Counted from the first letter of the stretch, positions 8,838 through 18,006 are shown. The stretch: 64,000 nucleotides of DNA from Frankiales bacterium (GCA_025966315.1 JAOPUZ010000069.1:56023-120022); one strand, 5' to 3'. Program-made: numbers and translations. Notes: generated by a model from the letters alone, not told the origin.

Positions 8838-9992
8838 ATGTTCACCAAGTTCCGTTCCATTGCGGGGGCGCTGTCTGTGGCCACCGCGTTCGTAGTGTCC
8901 TGCGCACTCGCCGTTCCAGCCATGGCCGCTGATCCCGTCCCACCGACCGCACGAGCTTTTGCTGGGACGACCACGCTCAGCCTGGAGAACCAGACCTCGG
9001 CCATCGATCCCCGCTTCTTCGGCTCGGGCATCTGGCGTGATGCCGGCAGCAATGCCTGTCTGCGCTGCCGGACCGCGCCGGCGCTGTTGGCCGCCGTCCA
9101 GGCATCCATCGCCGACGACAGCACCGCCAATTGGGTCGCGATCAACAGCATCGACACCGCCATCCGCCTCAACACGCTACCCAGCGGTGCCTTCGGGCCA
9201 CCCGCACCGGGCGAAGGTGGCCCGGACATCCAGACCACCCTGCTCGCCGCCCAGATCGGCGAGGCGTACCTGATCCTGGGCAACCGCCTGGATGCGAACC
9301 ACAAGATCACCTGGGCCCGTGCGTTGACCGGGGCGGCCGATTTCCTCATGAAGAACGGCAACCTGAGCTGGTACACCAACGGCAACATCGCGCTGAACAA
9401 CGCGATTGTCATTGATCTCGCCGCTCGCATCACCGGCCTGCAGCGCTTCGTCGACGCGGCTCCGCTGGCCCTCAACTTTGCGATCGCCCCGGACCCGCAG
9501 GTGTGGCACGGTTTCGGCTTGCAGTATTCAAAGCAGCCGACGATGGCCGACGGTTCGGACGGCGCGGCTTACTTTGCCGAATCCGGTGCTGGTGGCACCG
9601 GCTACGACCAGTCCTACACGGTCGCCCAGGACAACATGGCCGCGTTCTGGTTCCTGCTCACCGGCAGTTCCACCGCGCTCCGGTTGACCAACCTGTTGAA
9701 CAACCAGTTGATGGCCACGGTGCAAACCTCCGACTGGACGATCGACATCAGCAACGGCACTCGGCACGTCGGTACCTATCCGCGCTACGGGTTCTTCGCC
9801 GCCTCGCTGCCGGTGCTCGCTCTCCGGGGCGGTCGCACCGATCTGATCCCGTACGTCACGGCCCAGTCGCAGGCTGCCTTCAGCGCGTACAAGTTCTCCG
9901 CCACCCAGCCCGGCGATGGCATCTCTTACAACTTCGGGTCCGAACTCGCCCCGATGCTGTTGGTGCTCGCGACGACACCCGGCTGGTCATAA
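8838..9992 (+). CDS. Secreted protein of unknown function, paralogue A (CxxC, possible glycan-active fold)
   Basis: I do not recognise a named family. The 384-residue product starts with a Sec signal peptide ending AVPAMA at about residue 30, then a mature secreted domain. A CLRC pair lies at residues 74-77. Motifs GEGGPDIQT, NGNLSWYTNGNI, DGSDGAAYFAESG, DQSYTVAQDNMAAFW and the terminal FGSELAP are all repeated in the next gene. The alternating helix-rich pattern with Trp/Tyr/Asn clusters recalls alpha/alpha-toroid glycan hydrolases or lyases, but that is only a guess. The start has GGGGAG nine bases upstream. Its place between polysaccharide genes suggests a job on the exported polymer. Confidence 0.8.
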   Translation: MFTKFRSIAGALSVATAFVVSCALAVPAMAADPVPPTARAFAGTTTLSLENQTSAIDPRFFGSGIWRDAGSNACLRCRTAPALLAAVQASIADDSTANWVAINSIDTAIRLNTLPSGAFGPPAPGEGGPDIQTTLLAAQIGEAYLILGNRLDANHKITWARALTGAADFLMKNGNLSWYTNGNIALNNAIVIDLAARITGLQRFVDAAPLALNFAIAPDPQVWHGFGLQYSKQPTMADGSDGAAYFAESGAGGTGYDQSYTVAQDNMAAFWFLLTGSSTALRLTNLLNNQLMATVQTSDWTIDISNGTRHVGTYPRYGFFAASLPVLALRGGRTDLIPYVTAQSQAAFSAYKFSATQPGDGISYNFGSELAPMLLVLATTPGWS

Positions 9993-10024
9993 CCACGCCT
10001 GCATCACTCTGAGTAATTGAACAG

Positions 10025-10052
10025 TTGCTTAGTGCGATAGTTCTGCTACTCT
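10025..10052 (+). promoter_or_regulatory. Candidate sigma-70-type promoter for paralogue B
   Basis: TTGCTT at 10025-10030 and TACTCT at 10047-10052 are separated by 16 bases, a good match for a housekeeping promoter. It lies about 45 bases before the ATG at 10098. It would let the second secreted paralogue be transcribed on its own. Confidence 0.4.
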
Positions 10053-10097
10053 TAACACAAACCACACGTACCGATACTTGTTCCGCGGGGGATTGAC

Positions 10098-11249
10098 ATG
10101 GGTTTCCGTCTACGTGCCGCCGGCATGCTGGCACTGGTGTGCAGCATCGCGGCGACATTGCTGGGCACGGCGATCGCACCGGCAAGTGCGGCACCGGCCC
10201 TGTCGACGTCCGCGCGCAGCTTCGCTCACTCCAACCTGGCCAGCCTGATGGCTCGGTCGAGCAAGTCCGATCCCCGGTACTACTCGGCCGGCGTCTGGCA
10301 CACCGGCAGCTCAACGTGTTTCCGGTGCGCCTTGGGCCCCGCGGTCGAATCGGCGGTCCAAGGTGTCACCGCGGGCGACCGAGCCGCCACCAAGGTCGCC
10401 ATCACGTCGTTCGATATCGCGATCCGCGGTCACCGGCTGGCCAGTGGCGCATTCGGCCCGTGGCCGAAAGGCGAAGGCGGCCCGGACATCCAGACGTCGC
10501 TGTTCGCCAGCGAACTAGCCGAGACCTATCTCATCCTGGGCTCGAAATTGGACGCCTCCCACAAGCGATCCTGGTCGGCCGCCCTGGCCGGTGCGGCTGA
10601 TTTCCTGATCCGCAACGGCAACTTACGGTGGTACACCAACGGCAACATCGTGCTGGCCAACGCGCTGGTCATGGACCTGACCTACCGGATCACCAAGGCG
10701 CCCCGCTTCCGCAGCGCCGCCGCGACCGCTCTCAAGTTCGCGATGACGCCACCGCAGTCACGGTGGAAGGGCTTCGGGCTGCACTACACGAAGGTGCCGA
10801 AGAAGGCCGATGGCTCGGACGGCTCCGCATACTTCACCGAATCCGGTGGCGGCAAGCCCGGCTTCGACGCGGCCTACACCCTGGCCCAGATCAATGTCGT
10901 CTCGTTCTGGTACCTGCTCACCAACAACCCCACCGCCCGCCGGTTGGCCAACCTGTTGACCAACCAGATGCTCCCCCGAGTCCGCACATCGGACTGGACG
11001 GTCGACATCAGCGGTGGCACGCGGCACGTGAAACGCGGCGTGCGCTGGGGTTTCTACGTCTCCTCGATCTCGGTGCTCGCGGCCAGGGCCGGCCGCAAGG
11101 ACCTAGCCAAGTACGTCGCCGGGCAGACCAAGGTGCTGTTCAAGAATTACCAGGGTGCCACGACCTACGCCAACGAGATGTACTCGTACACCTTCGGCTC
11201 GGAACTCGCCCCGATCCTGTACGTACAGTCGAGGACCAAGGGCTGGTAG
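10098..11249 (+). CDS. Secreted protein of unknown function, paralogue B (CxxC)
   Basis: This 383-residue secreted protein is a tandem paralogue of the product of 8838-9992. By eye about half of the residues match along the whole length with almost no gaps. The signal peptide ends near APASA at residue 31. The CFRC pair falls at the same residues, 74-77. NGNLRWYTNGNI, DGSDGSAYFTESG, TSDWTVDISGGTRHV and FGSELAPILYV are shared. Mature B is more basic (many Lys/Arg), especially towards the end. A GGGGGA ribosome site precedes the ATG. Function is unknown; a role in binding, trimming or anchoring the exopolysaccharide is inference from position only. Confidence 0.8.
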   Translation: MGFRLRAAGMLALVCSIAATLLGTAIAPASAAPALSTSARSFAHSNLASLMARSSKSDPRYYSAGVWHTGSSTCFRCALGPAVESAVQGVTAGDRAATKVAITSFDIAIRGHRLASGAFGPWPKGEGGPDIQTSLFASELAETYLILGSKLDASHKRSWSAALAGAADFLIRNGNLRWYTNGNIVLANALVMDLTYRITKAPRFRSAAATALKFAMTPPQSRWKGFGLHYTKVPKKADGSDGSAYFTESGGGKPGFDAAYTLAQINVVSFWYLLTNNPTARRLANLLTNQMLPRVRTSDWTVDISGGTRHVKRGVRWGFYVSSISVLAARAGRKDLAKYVAGQTKVLFKNYQGATTYANEMYSYTFGSELAPILYVQSRTKGW

Positions 11250-11278
11250 CGCGATCGGGTGATCGGCTGTTCGGCTGT

Positions 11279-12454
11279 TCAGCCGAGCTCGGCGTAAAGC
11301 TCCAGATGCCGATCGACGATGCTGGGCCAGCTCATCGCGGGATGCACCGCGGCGCGCGCTCGGCTGGCGAGATCGGCCAGGTACGCCGGTGACTTCGCGA
11401 GCCGACAGACCCCTTCGGCCAAGTCAGCGGGCGCGCTCCCGTCCGCGATCAGGTCGTCCGACAGCAACGACGCCACCTCCGGGTTGGCGCCGGCCGGCGT
11501 CACCAGACAGGGACGGCCGCACGCCAACGCCTCGGCGGTGGCCAGGCCGAAGCCTTCCAACTCTTGGGTCGGGGTCACGACCAGATCGGCCCGTCGATAC
11601 CAATCCACCAGCAACGATTGGTCGATCCGGCCGAGCAGGTGCACCGAATCCTGTAAGCCGCGCGACACGATGGCGGCTTCGATGGCCGGTCGCTGTAGGC
11701 CGGCGCCGGCAACAGCCAGCTTCGCGTTGGGTTGGCTGGCCAGAATCTGTGGCATCGCCTGCACGAGCTGCAGAACGCCGGTGCGCGGCACCAGCCGGCG
11801 GGCGGTGAACAACAACGGGTACGCGCCCTCGGCCCACGGCTCGGTCGGGACCGCCCGGGGGTGGAACTCGGCGGTGTCGATCCCACCAGCAATCAGGCGG
11901 GTGTTCTCGCCGGCTTTCGCGCTCAGCTGCCGCACCTCGGACCGCATGAATTCGCTCAGCGTGATCACCCGCGTGGCGCGGGCCACGATCAGGGCTTCGG
12001 CCGCCCGCAGGGCGCCCACCGCGGCTCGTTGCACCGGCCCGGGCAGGGCGTAGGAGCCCTGGTGTTCACTCAGCAATTCGCGATACACCGGAGCGTGCAG
12101 GGTGTAGACGTAGCGAGCGCGGCGCAAGGCTGGGGCCAGCGTCGGCACCGGAAAGTGCCCGTGCAGGATCGTCTCGGACTGACGACCTTCCAATGCCTTG
12201 CGCACCGCGCTGGTCACCATCACCGGATAACGCAAGGCGAAACTGGGATCGCGCTTACTCGGCACATCGTGGCGAAGAATGCGTACGCCGTCCTCGCCGA
12301 TCTCATCCGGCGCGTGATCCTTGTCCACTCGCTTGGCGATGACGGTCACTTCGCAACCCGCCTTCACGAGGTGACTCGAGAGCTCACGCACGTAACGCTC
12401 CAAGCCGCCGAGCTTGTCCGGCGCGATGGCATTTGTGAGCATCACGGTGTGCAT
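11279..12454 (-). CDS. Family 4 glycosyltransferase
   Basis: The 391-residue GT-B enzyme begins with the acceptor-side glycine loop DKLGGLERYVRELSSHL. Its donor site shows LLFTARRLVPRTGVLQLVQA and the EGFGLATAEALACGRP motif with the Glu pair that binds the nucleotide sugar. The ATG at 12454 is chosen because GGGGGAGGAG lies five bases upstream; a longer frame to 12562 has no ribosome site. It likely adds one sugar to the polyprenyl-linked intermediate at the inner membrane face. It reads leftward, divergent from the acetyltransferase gene at 12668. Donor sugar is unknown. Confidence 0.88.
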   Translation of the reverse strand: MHTVMLTNAIAPDKLGGLERYVRELSSHLVKAGCEVTVIAKRVDKDHAPDEIGEDGVRILRHDVPSKRDPSFALRYPVMVTSAVRKALEGRQSETILHGHFPVPTLAPALRRARYVYTLHAPVYRELLSEHQGSYALPGPVQRAAVGALRAAEALIVARATRVITLSEFMRSEVRQLSAKAGENTRLIAGGIDTAEFHPRAVPTEPWAEGAYPLLFTARRLVPRTGVLQLVQAMPQILASQPNAKLAVAGAGLQRPAIEAAIVSRGLQDSVHLLGRIDQSLLVDWYRRADLVVTPTQELEGFGLATAEALACGRPCLVTPAGANPEVASLLSDDLIADGSAPADLAEGVCRLAKSPAYLADLASRARAAVHPAMSWPSIVDRHLELYAELG

Positions 12455-12620
12455 CAGTACTCCTCCCCCGAACCCGGCCTCGTTCCACCAGGTATGAGTC
12501 GATCCGTCCACGTGCTGGCCCTCGCCGCTCGTTCGACCAGTACCTCGCGGCCCCGAGACCAAATGATGTACGAGGTGTTAATTCACCGAGACGTGCGCGG
12601 TCGCTGTGACGCAGACAGCC

Positions 12621-12645
12621 TATCCTCGAACGCGTAACCGCGTTC
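12621..12645 (+). promoter_or_regulatory. Candidate -10 and palindromic operator upstream of the acetyltransferase
   Basis: TATCCT at 12621-12626 looks like an actinobacterial -10 element. Immediately after it a perfect inverted repeat GAACGCG-taac-CGCGTTC spans 12628-12645, just before the GAGGAG ribosome site of the gene at 12668. It may be a repressor site or a 5' hairpin. No clear -35 was found. Confidence 0.35.
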
Positions 12646-12667
12646 ACCAAGAGGAGCACAACGACCC

Positions 12668-13225
12668 GTGAAAGATTCGGCACTGGCCTCGGCCATACGC
12701 GAAGACCTGTCGGCCATGGGGTTCGAGTCCTGGACCTGGCGCGAGCAGGTATCCGCGACCAGCCGGGCCAGGATCAGCCGATTCATCATCCGGATGCGCG
12801 TCTTGGAACATGAGAATCGCCAGCCCCGCACGCCTGTTCGTCGCGTCGCGATGGCCCTTCGGTGGCGACGCCACGCCCGCGACGCGGCCGTCCTCGGCTT
12901 CACCATCCCGCTGAACACGTTCGGCCAAGGGCTGGCCATTGCGCACATCGGCACCATCGTGGTCAATGAGAACGCGCGCATCGGCCGTGGTTGCCGGATC
13001 CATCCGGGCGTGACGATCGGGACCACGAAACACGGCGTGCCGACCATCGGCGACAACGTCTACATCGGCGCGGGCGCGAAGATCACCGGGCCGATCAGCG
13101 TGGGCGACAACGCGGTCATTGCGCCGAATGCCGCGGTAACCAAAGACGTTCCGGCCAATGCGCTGGTCGGCGGCGTGCCGGCCAGCGTCATCCAGAGCGA
13201 CGTCGAATACGAGTGGCGGGCCTGA
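12668..13225 (+). CDS. Serine acetyltransferase-like LbH acyltransferase
   Basis: The 185-residue protein has an N-terminal helical part of about 90 residues followed by hexapeptide turns. Examples are GLAIAHIGTIVVNENARIGRG, then CRIHPGVTIGTTKHG, and then GDNVYIGAGAKITGPISVGDNAVI, with the closing VTKDVPANALVGGVPASVI. The IAHIGT and IHPGVTIG segments are close to CysE, so a true serine O-acetyltransferase is possible. The location, and coupling to a glycosyltransferase by a one-base TGATG overlap, favour a sugar acetyltransferase. The GTG start has GAGGAG about twelve bases upstream. Confidence 0.82.
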   Translation: MKDSALASAIREDLSAMGFESWTWREQVSATSRARISRFIIRMRVLEHENRQPRTPVRRVAMALRWRRHARDAAVLGFTIPLNTFGQGLAIAHIGTIVVNENARIGRGCRIHPGVTIGTTKHGVPTIGDNVYIGAGAKITGPISVGDNAVIAPNAAVTKDVPANALVGGVPASVIQSDVEYEWRA

Positions 13226-14430
13226 TGTCGGCCTGGCCGAAGACGGCCCGCCGTTCGAAGCTTGGCCCGCCGCGAGTGCTGGTGGTGACGCCGGTCTTTC
13301 CGCCGGCGCTCGGTGGCATCGAAACGTTGACCGCGGGCATCGTGGACCGGTTGCGGCCATGGCCGGTCGAAGTCGTCACCTTGGCTGAGCCGGGATCGGC
13401 CGCCTGGGATGCGCGGTCCTCGCTGGACATTCACCGTGCGTCGAACGAACCCCGTGGCGGCCGGCGGGCCATCTCGAAACTCAACGCCCTGGCACTGCGC
13501 CGGGCATTGTCGTTTCGCCCGACCGTGGTGCTGAGCATGCACGTTCGTTGCGGTTGGTCGGCATGGGCGATCCGGCTGTTGACCAGAGCCCGTTGGGTTC
13601 AGTACTACCACGCAAAGGAAATCGCGGCCTTCCCCAGCTCGGCGCGGTTGTCGGCCCGGGGCGCGGACCGCAACATCGTCGTCAGCAGCTACACCAAGCA
13701 ATTGCTGCAGGCGGCGGGCCGGCCCGAGCTCCGGTCGCAGATCATCCCGCCGGCGGTGACCATTGCCGACGTGGCCGGATTGGCTGGCCGCGCACCGGCA
13801 ATGTCGGTCGCGCTGCAAGAATCCGCAACCCGCGACGCCGATCCGCTGCTACTGACCGTGTCCCGGATGGCTGACCCGTACAAGGGTCACGACGTCATCA
13901 TCAAGGCGCTCCCGCTAATCCTGGCGGAGTTCCCGCGCACCCGGTGGCTCGTCGCCGGCGACGGTAGCAACCGCGCGGATTTGGAACGCGACGTCGACGA
14001 CGCCGGCCTCGCTGATCACGTCGAGTTTCTCGGCTTCGTCGATGACGAACAACGCCAGGCGCTGTTCACGACCGCCGACCTGTTCGTATTACCCAGCCGG
14101 GTGCCGCGGGATCACCCCGGTGGTGAAGGCTTCGGCATCGTCTACCTCGAGGCGGCGGCGAACGGGCTGCCGGTCGTGGCCGGCAACCTCGGCGGCGCCG
14201 TCGATGCCGTAGCGGACAACCGCACCGGGCTGCTGGTCGACCCCACGGATCCACGCGCGGTGGCCGAGGCCATTCTGCGGCTCGCCCGGGATCCGGCCGA
14301 GCGCAAAAGCCTGGCCGCGCAAGGCCCGGCGTGGGCGGCGACCTTTTCCTGGCAGCGCCTCATGAACGACCTGCGCCCCACGCTGGCGAATACCCCAGTG
14401 ACCGCAGGTCAGGACGCCCGGCGGGATTGA
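13225..14430 (+). CDS. Family 4 glycosyltransferase (PimB/MgtA-like)
   Basis: The 401-residue GT-B protein begins at the ATG that overlaps the acetyltransferase stop (TGATG). Recognisable parts are VFPPALGGIETLTAGIVDRL at the N terminus, LLLTVSRMADPYKGHDVIIKAL at the domain junction and the donor motif GEGFGIVYLEAAANGLPVV. This layout is that of retaining GT4 enzymes such as the mannosyltransferases of actinobacteria; the actual sugar is not predictable. The 3' end overlaps the last 22 bases of the convergent gene at 14409-15548. Confidence 0.88.
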   Translation: MSAWPKTARRSKLGPPRVLVVTPVFPPALGGIETLTAGIVDRLRPWPVEVVTLAEPGSAAWDARSSLDIHRASNEPRGGRRAISKLNALALRRALSFRPTVVLSMHVRCGWSAWAIRLLTRARWVQYYHAKEIAAFPSSARLSARGADRNIVVSSYTKQLLQAAGRPELRSQIIPPAVTIADVAGLAGRAPAMSVALQESATRDADPLLLTVSRMADPYKGHDVIIKALPLILAEFPRTRWLVAGDGSNRADLERDVDDAGLADHVEFLGFVDDEQRQALFTTADLFVLPSRVPRDHPGGEGFGIVYLEAAANGLPVVAGNLGGAVDAVADNRTGLLVDPTDPRAVAEAILRLARDPAERKSLAAQGPAWAATFSWQRLMNDLRPTLANTPVTAGQDARRD

Positions 14431-15548
14431 GAACCAACCGAGCCCAGCACGCCGTCCAACCAGAACGACAACCGGTCAGCCCAGGTGTTGCGCTCGGCCC
14501 AGCGTCGGTTGGCCGCCGCGTCGAGTTCGGCGGCGACGACGACCGCGGCCGCGAATTCCGTTGCGCCAGCGGCCTGCAACAAACCGCGGGGACGGTCGAC
14601 GGGCAGGCGCATCGTGGTGGCCACGATCGGCCGAGCCCGCGCGGCGTAGTCGTACAACTTCATCGAGTCCTGGCCGGCGCTGATCGACGGATCGTTGGGA
14701 AGAACGAGCACATCCGCTCGATCCAGCACCTCGGACAGGCCCACTCGCGCGACCAGACCATGCCAGTTCGCCCGGCCGGAATGTCGTGCCAGCAAAGCGG
14801 AAAGGCCGTCATCCGGAGCGTCACCGTGCCCGGCGTAGTGACAGGCACCGTAGAGATCCAGTGACCAGTCGGGCAGCAGATCGAGGACCGCGCTCATAAG
14901 TTCCGCGTCGAACCGCTCGGACAGCGTGCCTACATAAACCATCCGCCGGCCGCCGGGCATGGACGTGACCGCCCGGTCGAGCAACTCCGGCGCCGTGGCG
15001 TTGGGTACCAGAAGAACTTCTCGGTTGAAGAGATCAGCCAATCCGGGCGCGGCCACGATGATCTCGTCGGCCTCGTCCGCGATCTGCCGGTAGCAACGGG
15101 TGATGAGCTCCCGGCGGCCCGGCAACAGGGTCCGCCAGTCGTCAGCGATATCGAAGACCCGACGCACCCCGCGTGGCAGTGCCGCGGTGGCGGCGAAGTT
15201 CCAGGGCGCGTTGACGACGACGCTGTCCGGCGTGCCGTGTTGGGCCACCGAGCGGGTCAACGTGCGTCGCAGTCCGGCCGAATCGAGCCCGTAGGCAATT
15301 GCGTTCCGATGCCCCGGGACCGGGGTGAAGCGACGCGTGACGATCAGATCTGGTGGGGTCAGCGGCGCCGGCATCCGGCGCGTCGCTGATTTGAGCGCCC
15401 GCACATCGAAGGCCCGCTCGACGAAGTTCACCCGGTAGCCGGCTTCGGCCGCGGTCATCGCGAGCGCGTGTTCCCGGCGGATCGCCGGAATCCACGGGCT
15501 CTTGGCGCACATCAGGATCTGACTGGCCTGCGCACCCTCGTCGATCAC
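14409..15548 (-). CDS. GT-B glycosyltransferase
   Basis: The 379-residue protein shows a GT-B C-terminal half: RRMVYVGTLSERFDAELM, then SLDLYGACHYAGHG, then DRADVLVLPNDPSISAGQDSMKLYDYAARARPIV, where SMKLYDYAA takes the place of the usual Glu-x7-Glu motif. The N-terminal half (FDIADDWRTLLPGR) is typical of teichuronic/capsular transferases of the GT1/GT4 type. The GTG at 15548 overlaps the upstream stop as GTGA, which fixes the start; the frame stays open to 15809, but that stretch is a shadow of the upstream gene. It is the last gene of the leftward operon running from 19139. Confidence 0.82.
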   Translation of the reverse strand: MIDEGAQASQILMCAKSPWIPAIRREHALAMTAAEAGYRVNFVERAFDVRALKSATRRMPAPLTPPDLIVTRRFTPVPGHRNAIAYGLDSAGLRRTLTRSVAQHGTPDSVVVNAPWNFAATAALPRGVRRVFDIADDWRTLLPGRRELITRCYRQIADEADEIIVAAPGLADLFNREVLLVPNATAPELLDRAVTSMPGGRRMVYVGTLSERFDAELMSAVLDLLPDWSLDLYGACHYAGHGDAPDDGLSALLARHSGRANWHGLVARVGLSEVLDRADVLVLPNDPSISAGQDSMKLYDYAARARPIVATTMRLPVDRPRGLLQAAGATEFAAAVVVAAELDAAANRRWAERNTWADRLSFWLDGVLGSVGSQSRRAS

Positions 15549-16753
15549 GCCGATCGCCGCTCGTCGCGCGGCTGATGGCCGAACAGCTCCTCGAAAATTC
15601 CGAGTATCTCGATGGCGCCGTCCTCGTCGCGAGGGACTCGCTGGTGGGCGGCGGCGCGGCTCATGGACGCCCGGCGGGCGGGATCGGCCAATGCGCGTAA
15701 GGCTTCGGCGGCATCCGCCGTCGTTCGTCGCACCCGGAAACCGGTGACCTCGTGGTCGACGGTCTCGACCAGTCCGCCTTCGTCCGAGACGATGACCGGC
15801 GTACCGCACGCCTGCGATTCCAGGCTCACCAGCCCGAGTGGTTCTTGCAGCGCCAGGTACAGGGTGGCCAGCGAGCTGCGGTAGAGCTCGACCAGTTCCT
15901 CGTCCGGGATGCCGATGCGGATGTCCAGTTCAACGCCGGCGGCGCGAGCCAGTCCCTGCAGCCGCGCCCGCTCGGCGATGCTGTTGCGGGGCGAGACCAC
16001 GGTCAACGGAAGGCCCACTCCGGACGCAGCCACCGCGGCGATGGCAAGGTCGTGCCCTTTGGACGGGATCATGCTGCCTACGCTCACGACCCGGTCCGGT
16101 AGCTCGTCCGGCTCGCTCGGTCGCGGACGGAAGATGTTAGCAATGCCCGGCGTGATGACACTGGCGTCTCGCCCGTACGCCCGGCCGATGCCGATGGCGC
16201 TGAAGCTGGAGTTGGTAGCCAACGCCGACGCCCCGGCCACGCCGGCCCGGTCGGCGTGCTTCTGCCAGGATCGCAGCGGCCGGTAAAGCCTGCGGGTGGC
16301 CGGGTTCGTCGAGTCCGCGGCCCGCTCGTCGTAGTCGGCTCGCCGCGGTTCGTCGCAGTAATAGAGCGTCGGCGCGTGCAACTTTCCCAGCGTGGGTGGG
16401 GCCCCGTTCAACACGCTGCACGGGTTGGCGAACACCCCGTCCGGCTCCCACTGGTTGATCTTGCCTGCGAGCCGGCGCCAGGCGGCCAGCACCATCGCGT
16501 GGTCGGCGTATCGCACCAGCGGCCGGATCGACCGCGGCAGCTTTCCCGCCGACGCGACGCAGTTCACCTGCACCCGGCGCGGGGACGGCAGCGCCCGCCC
16601 ATCGGCGTCGGAGCCACCAATGCTGGCAATGCCGTCGGTCAGACAGAACTCGCGGAGCTCGATACCGGGCATGGTCGTCCAGGCCTGGACGGTGCCGCGC
16701 ATCCGGCGGGCGGCGCCGCCGCGACGGAGGTTGTGGACGACGGCGATCTTCAT
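15545..16753 (-). CDS. Family 4 glycosyltransferase
   Basis: The 402-residue enzyme starts MKIAVVHNLRRGGAARRM, the common GT4 opening where a glycine-rich loop contacts the acceptor. The donor half has VVSVGSMIPSKGHDLAIAAV and LALQEPLGLVSLESQACGTPVIV, with a full E-x7-E arrangement. It probably adds a sugar in the cytoplasm to the growing repeat unit. It overlaps both neighbours by four bases, giving a tightly coupled run of four transferases (14409-19139). Confidence 0.87.
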   Translation of the reverse strand: MKIAVVHNLRRGGAARRMRGTVQAWTTMPGIELREFCLTDGIASIGGSDADGRALPSPRRVQVNCVASAGKLPRSIRPLVRYADHAMVLAAWRRLAGKINQWEPDGVFANPCSVLNGAPPTLGKLHAPTLYYCDEPRRADYDERAADSTNPATRRLYRPLRSWQKHADRAGVAGASALATNSSFSAIGIGRAYGRDASVITPGIANIFRPRPSEPDELPDRVVSVGSMIPSKGHDLAIAAVAASGVGLPLTVVSPRNSIAERARLQGLARAAGVELDIRIGIPDEELVELYRSSLATLYLALQEPLGLVSLESQACGTPVIVSDEGGLVETVDHEVTGFRVRRTTADAAEALRALADPARRASMSRAAAHQRVPRDEDGAIEILGIFEELFGHQPRDERRSA

Positions 16754-18006
16754 GCCGCACGCCCGGCGACGGCGGCATCAGACGCCGACCCAGCGCTCAG
16801 CGCCAGGTGCAGCTCGGTCAACGTCGCGACGTGCTGGGCCCAGGAGTGAACGGCAGCGCCACGTTGGGCTGCGGATGAGCCGAGCTGATCTCGCAATTCG
16901 GGTGATGACATGAGTTTCATGAGGGCAGCTCCGAGTTGGGTAGCGTCACCGGGACGCACGAGAATTCCGTTGACCCCGTCGGACACTTCATCAACAACTG
17001 CAGCGACGCGCGTCGCTATGACCGCGCGTCCCTCGACCAACGCCCGCACCAATACTTCGGACGCTGGATTCGATGTTACGTAAGGAATGATCACCACCGC
17101 AGCATCTTTGATCAACTCGGCGAACTCGTCGTCGCTGACATAGCCGCGCCAGGTCGGCGGCCTCGGCCCGCGGTCCAGCACGGCCCGGACGTCGGCAATC
17201 CAGCTCGCGTGTTGCGCGCTGTGTCCGCCGGCCACCACCAGCCTGATATCCGTCTCGAGCGCAGTCCAATCGATGGCGCCCCACGCCTCGGCGACCACAT
17301 CGAGCCCTTTGCCCGGCCCCAGGAACCCGGCCACCAGCACGTAGTTGGCGGCACCGGGCCGGATCGCCCCCGCCGACTTCGGCTCGGCCCCAAGCGAAAC
17401 CTGCCGGACAGCGGGCCAATTCAACCGGCGCGCGTCCGCGGCGGCCTCGGTGCTGAGCACCACCGAGACGGCCGCCCGCCGCCTGAGCAGGTCCAGCACC
17501 GGACGGTCCAACAACCGGGCAATCACCTTGTGCGCAACGGCATCTCGCCAGCCCGGCGCCTGTGGGAAGAGCGCGGCCGACGGATGCAGTACGACCAACG
17601 GCACGTCATGCAGGACGGTCACGGCCCGCGCGGCGGGGACGAGCAACAGGGCAACCAGTCCGAACCAGAATGCGCCGACCGCCGTCCGGCCCAACTCGAG
17701 GTGGATGCTGTCCGCCCGCCGCAGGCAGCGCCGATGTAGCCAGGCCTGCCGAGCCGAGCGAAACGCCACCGGCACCCAGGAGGATCGGGCGCCGCCCGCC
17801 GATCCAGCCGCTCCAGCCGCTCCAGCCGACGCAGCCGATCCAGCCGACGCAGTCGGCACTCGACAGTCGCAACCGGTCGAGCTCACCCAGCCCGCTTCAG
17901 AAACCAGCAGGAGTTCAACGGCCATGCCCTCGTCCTGCCATTGCCGCGCGACCTGCTCGCTCACATGCCCGACGCCACCGGACTGCGGACCGATGACGGC
18001 GATCAC
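16750..18006 (-). CDS. GT4-like glycosyltransferase with an Ala/Ser/Gly-rich insert
   Basis: The 418-residue protein begins at the GTG overlapping the upstream stop (GTGA at 18003-18006), with VIAVIGPQSGGVGHVSEQVA, a GT4-type acceptor loop. The donor half includes YVLVAGFLGPGKGLDVVAEAW and IPYVTSNPASEVLVRALVEGRAVIAT. Two oddities stand out. Residues about 52-73 are a low-complexity Ala/Ser/Gly stretch encoded by nine-base repeats (17799-17860). A hydrophobic segment near residues 108-123 (GAFWFGLVALLLVPAA) suggests membrane contact. Donor and acceptor are unknown. Confidence 0.8.
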   Translation of the reverse strand: MIAVIGPQSGGVGHVSEQVARQWQDEGMAVELLLVSEAGWVSSTGCDCRVPTASAGSAASAGAAGAAGSAGGARSSWVPVAFRSARQAWLHRRCLRRADSIHLELGRTAVGAFWFGLVALLLVPAARAVTVLHDVPLVVLHPSAALFPQAPGWRDAVAHKVIARLLDRPVLDLLRRRAAVSVVLSTEAAADARRLNWPAVRQVSLGAEPKSAGAIRPGAANYVLVAGFLGPGKGLDVVAEAWGAIDWTALETDIRLVVAGGHSAQHASWIADVRAVLDRGPRPPTWRGYVSDDEFAELIKDAAVVIIPYVTSNPASEVLVRALVEGRAVIATRVAAVVDEVSDGVNGILVRPGDATQLGAALMKLMSSPELRDQLGSSAAQRGAAVHSWAQHVATLTELHLALSAGSASDAAVAGRAA

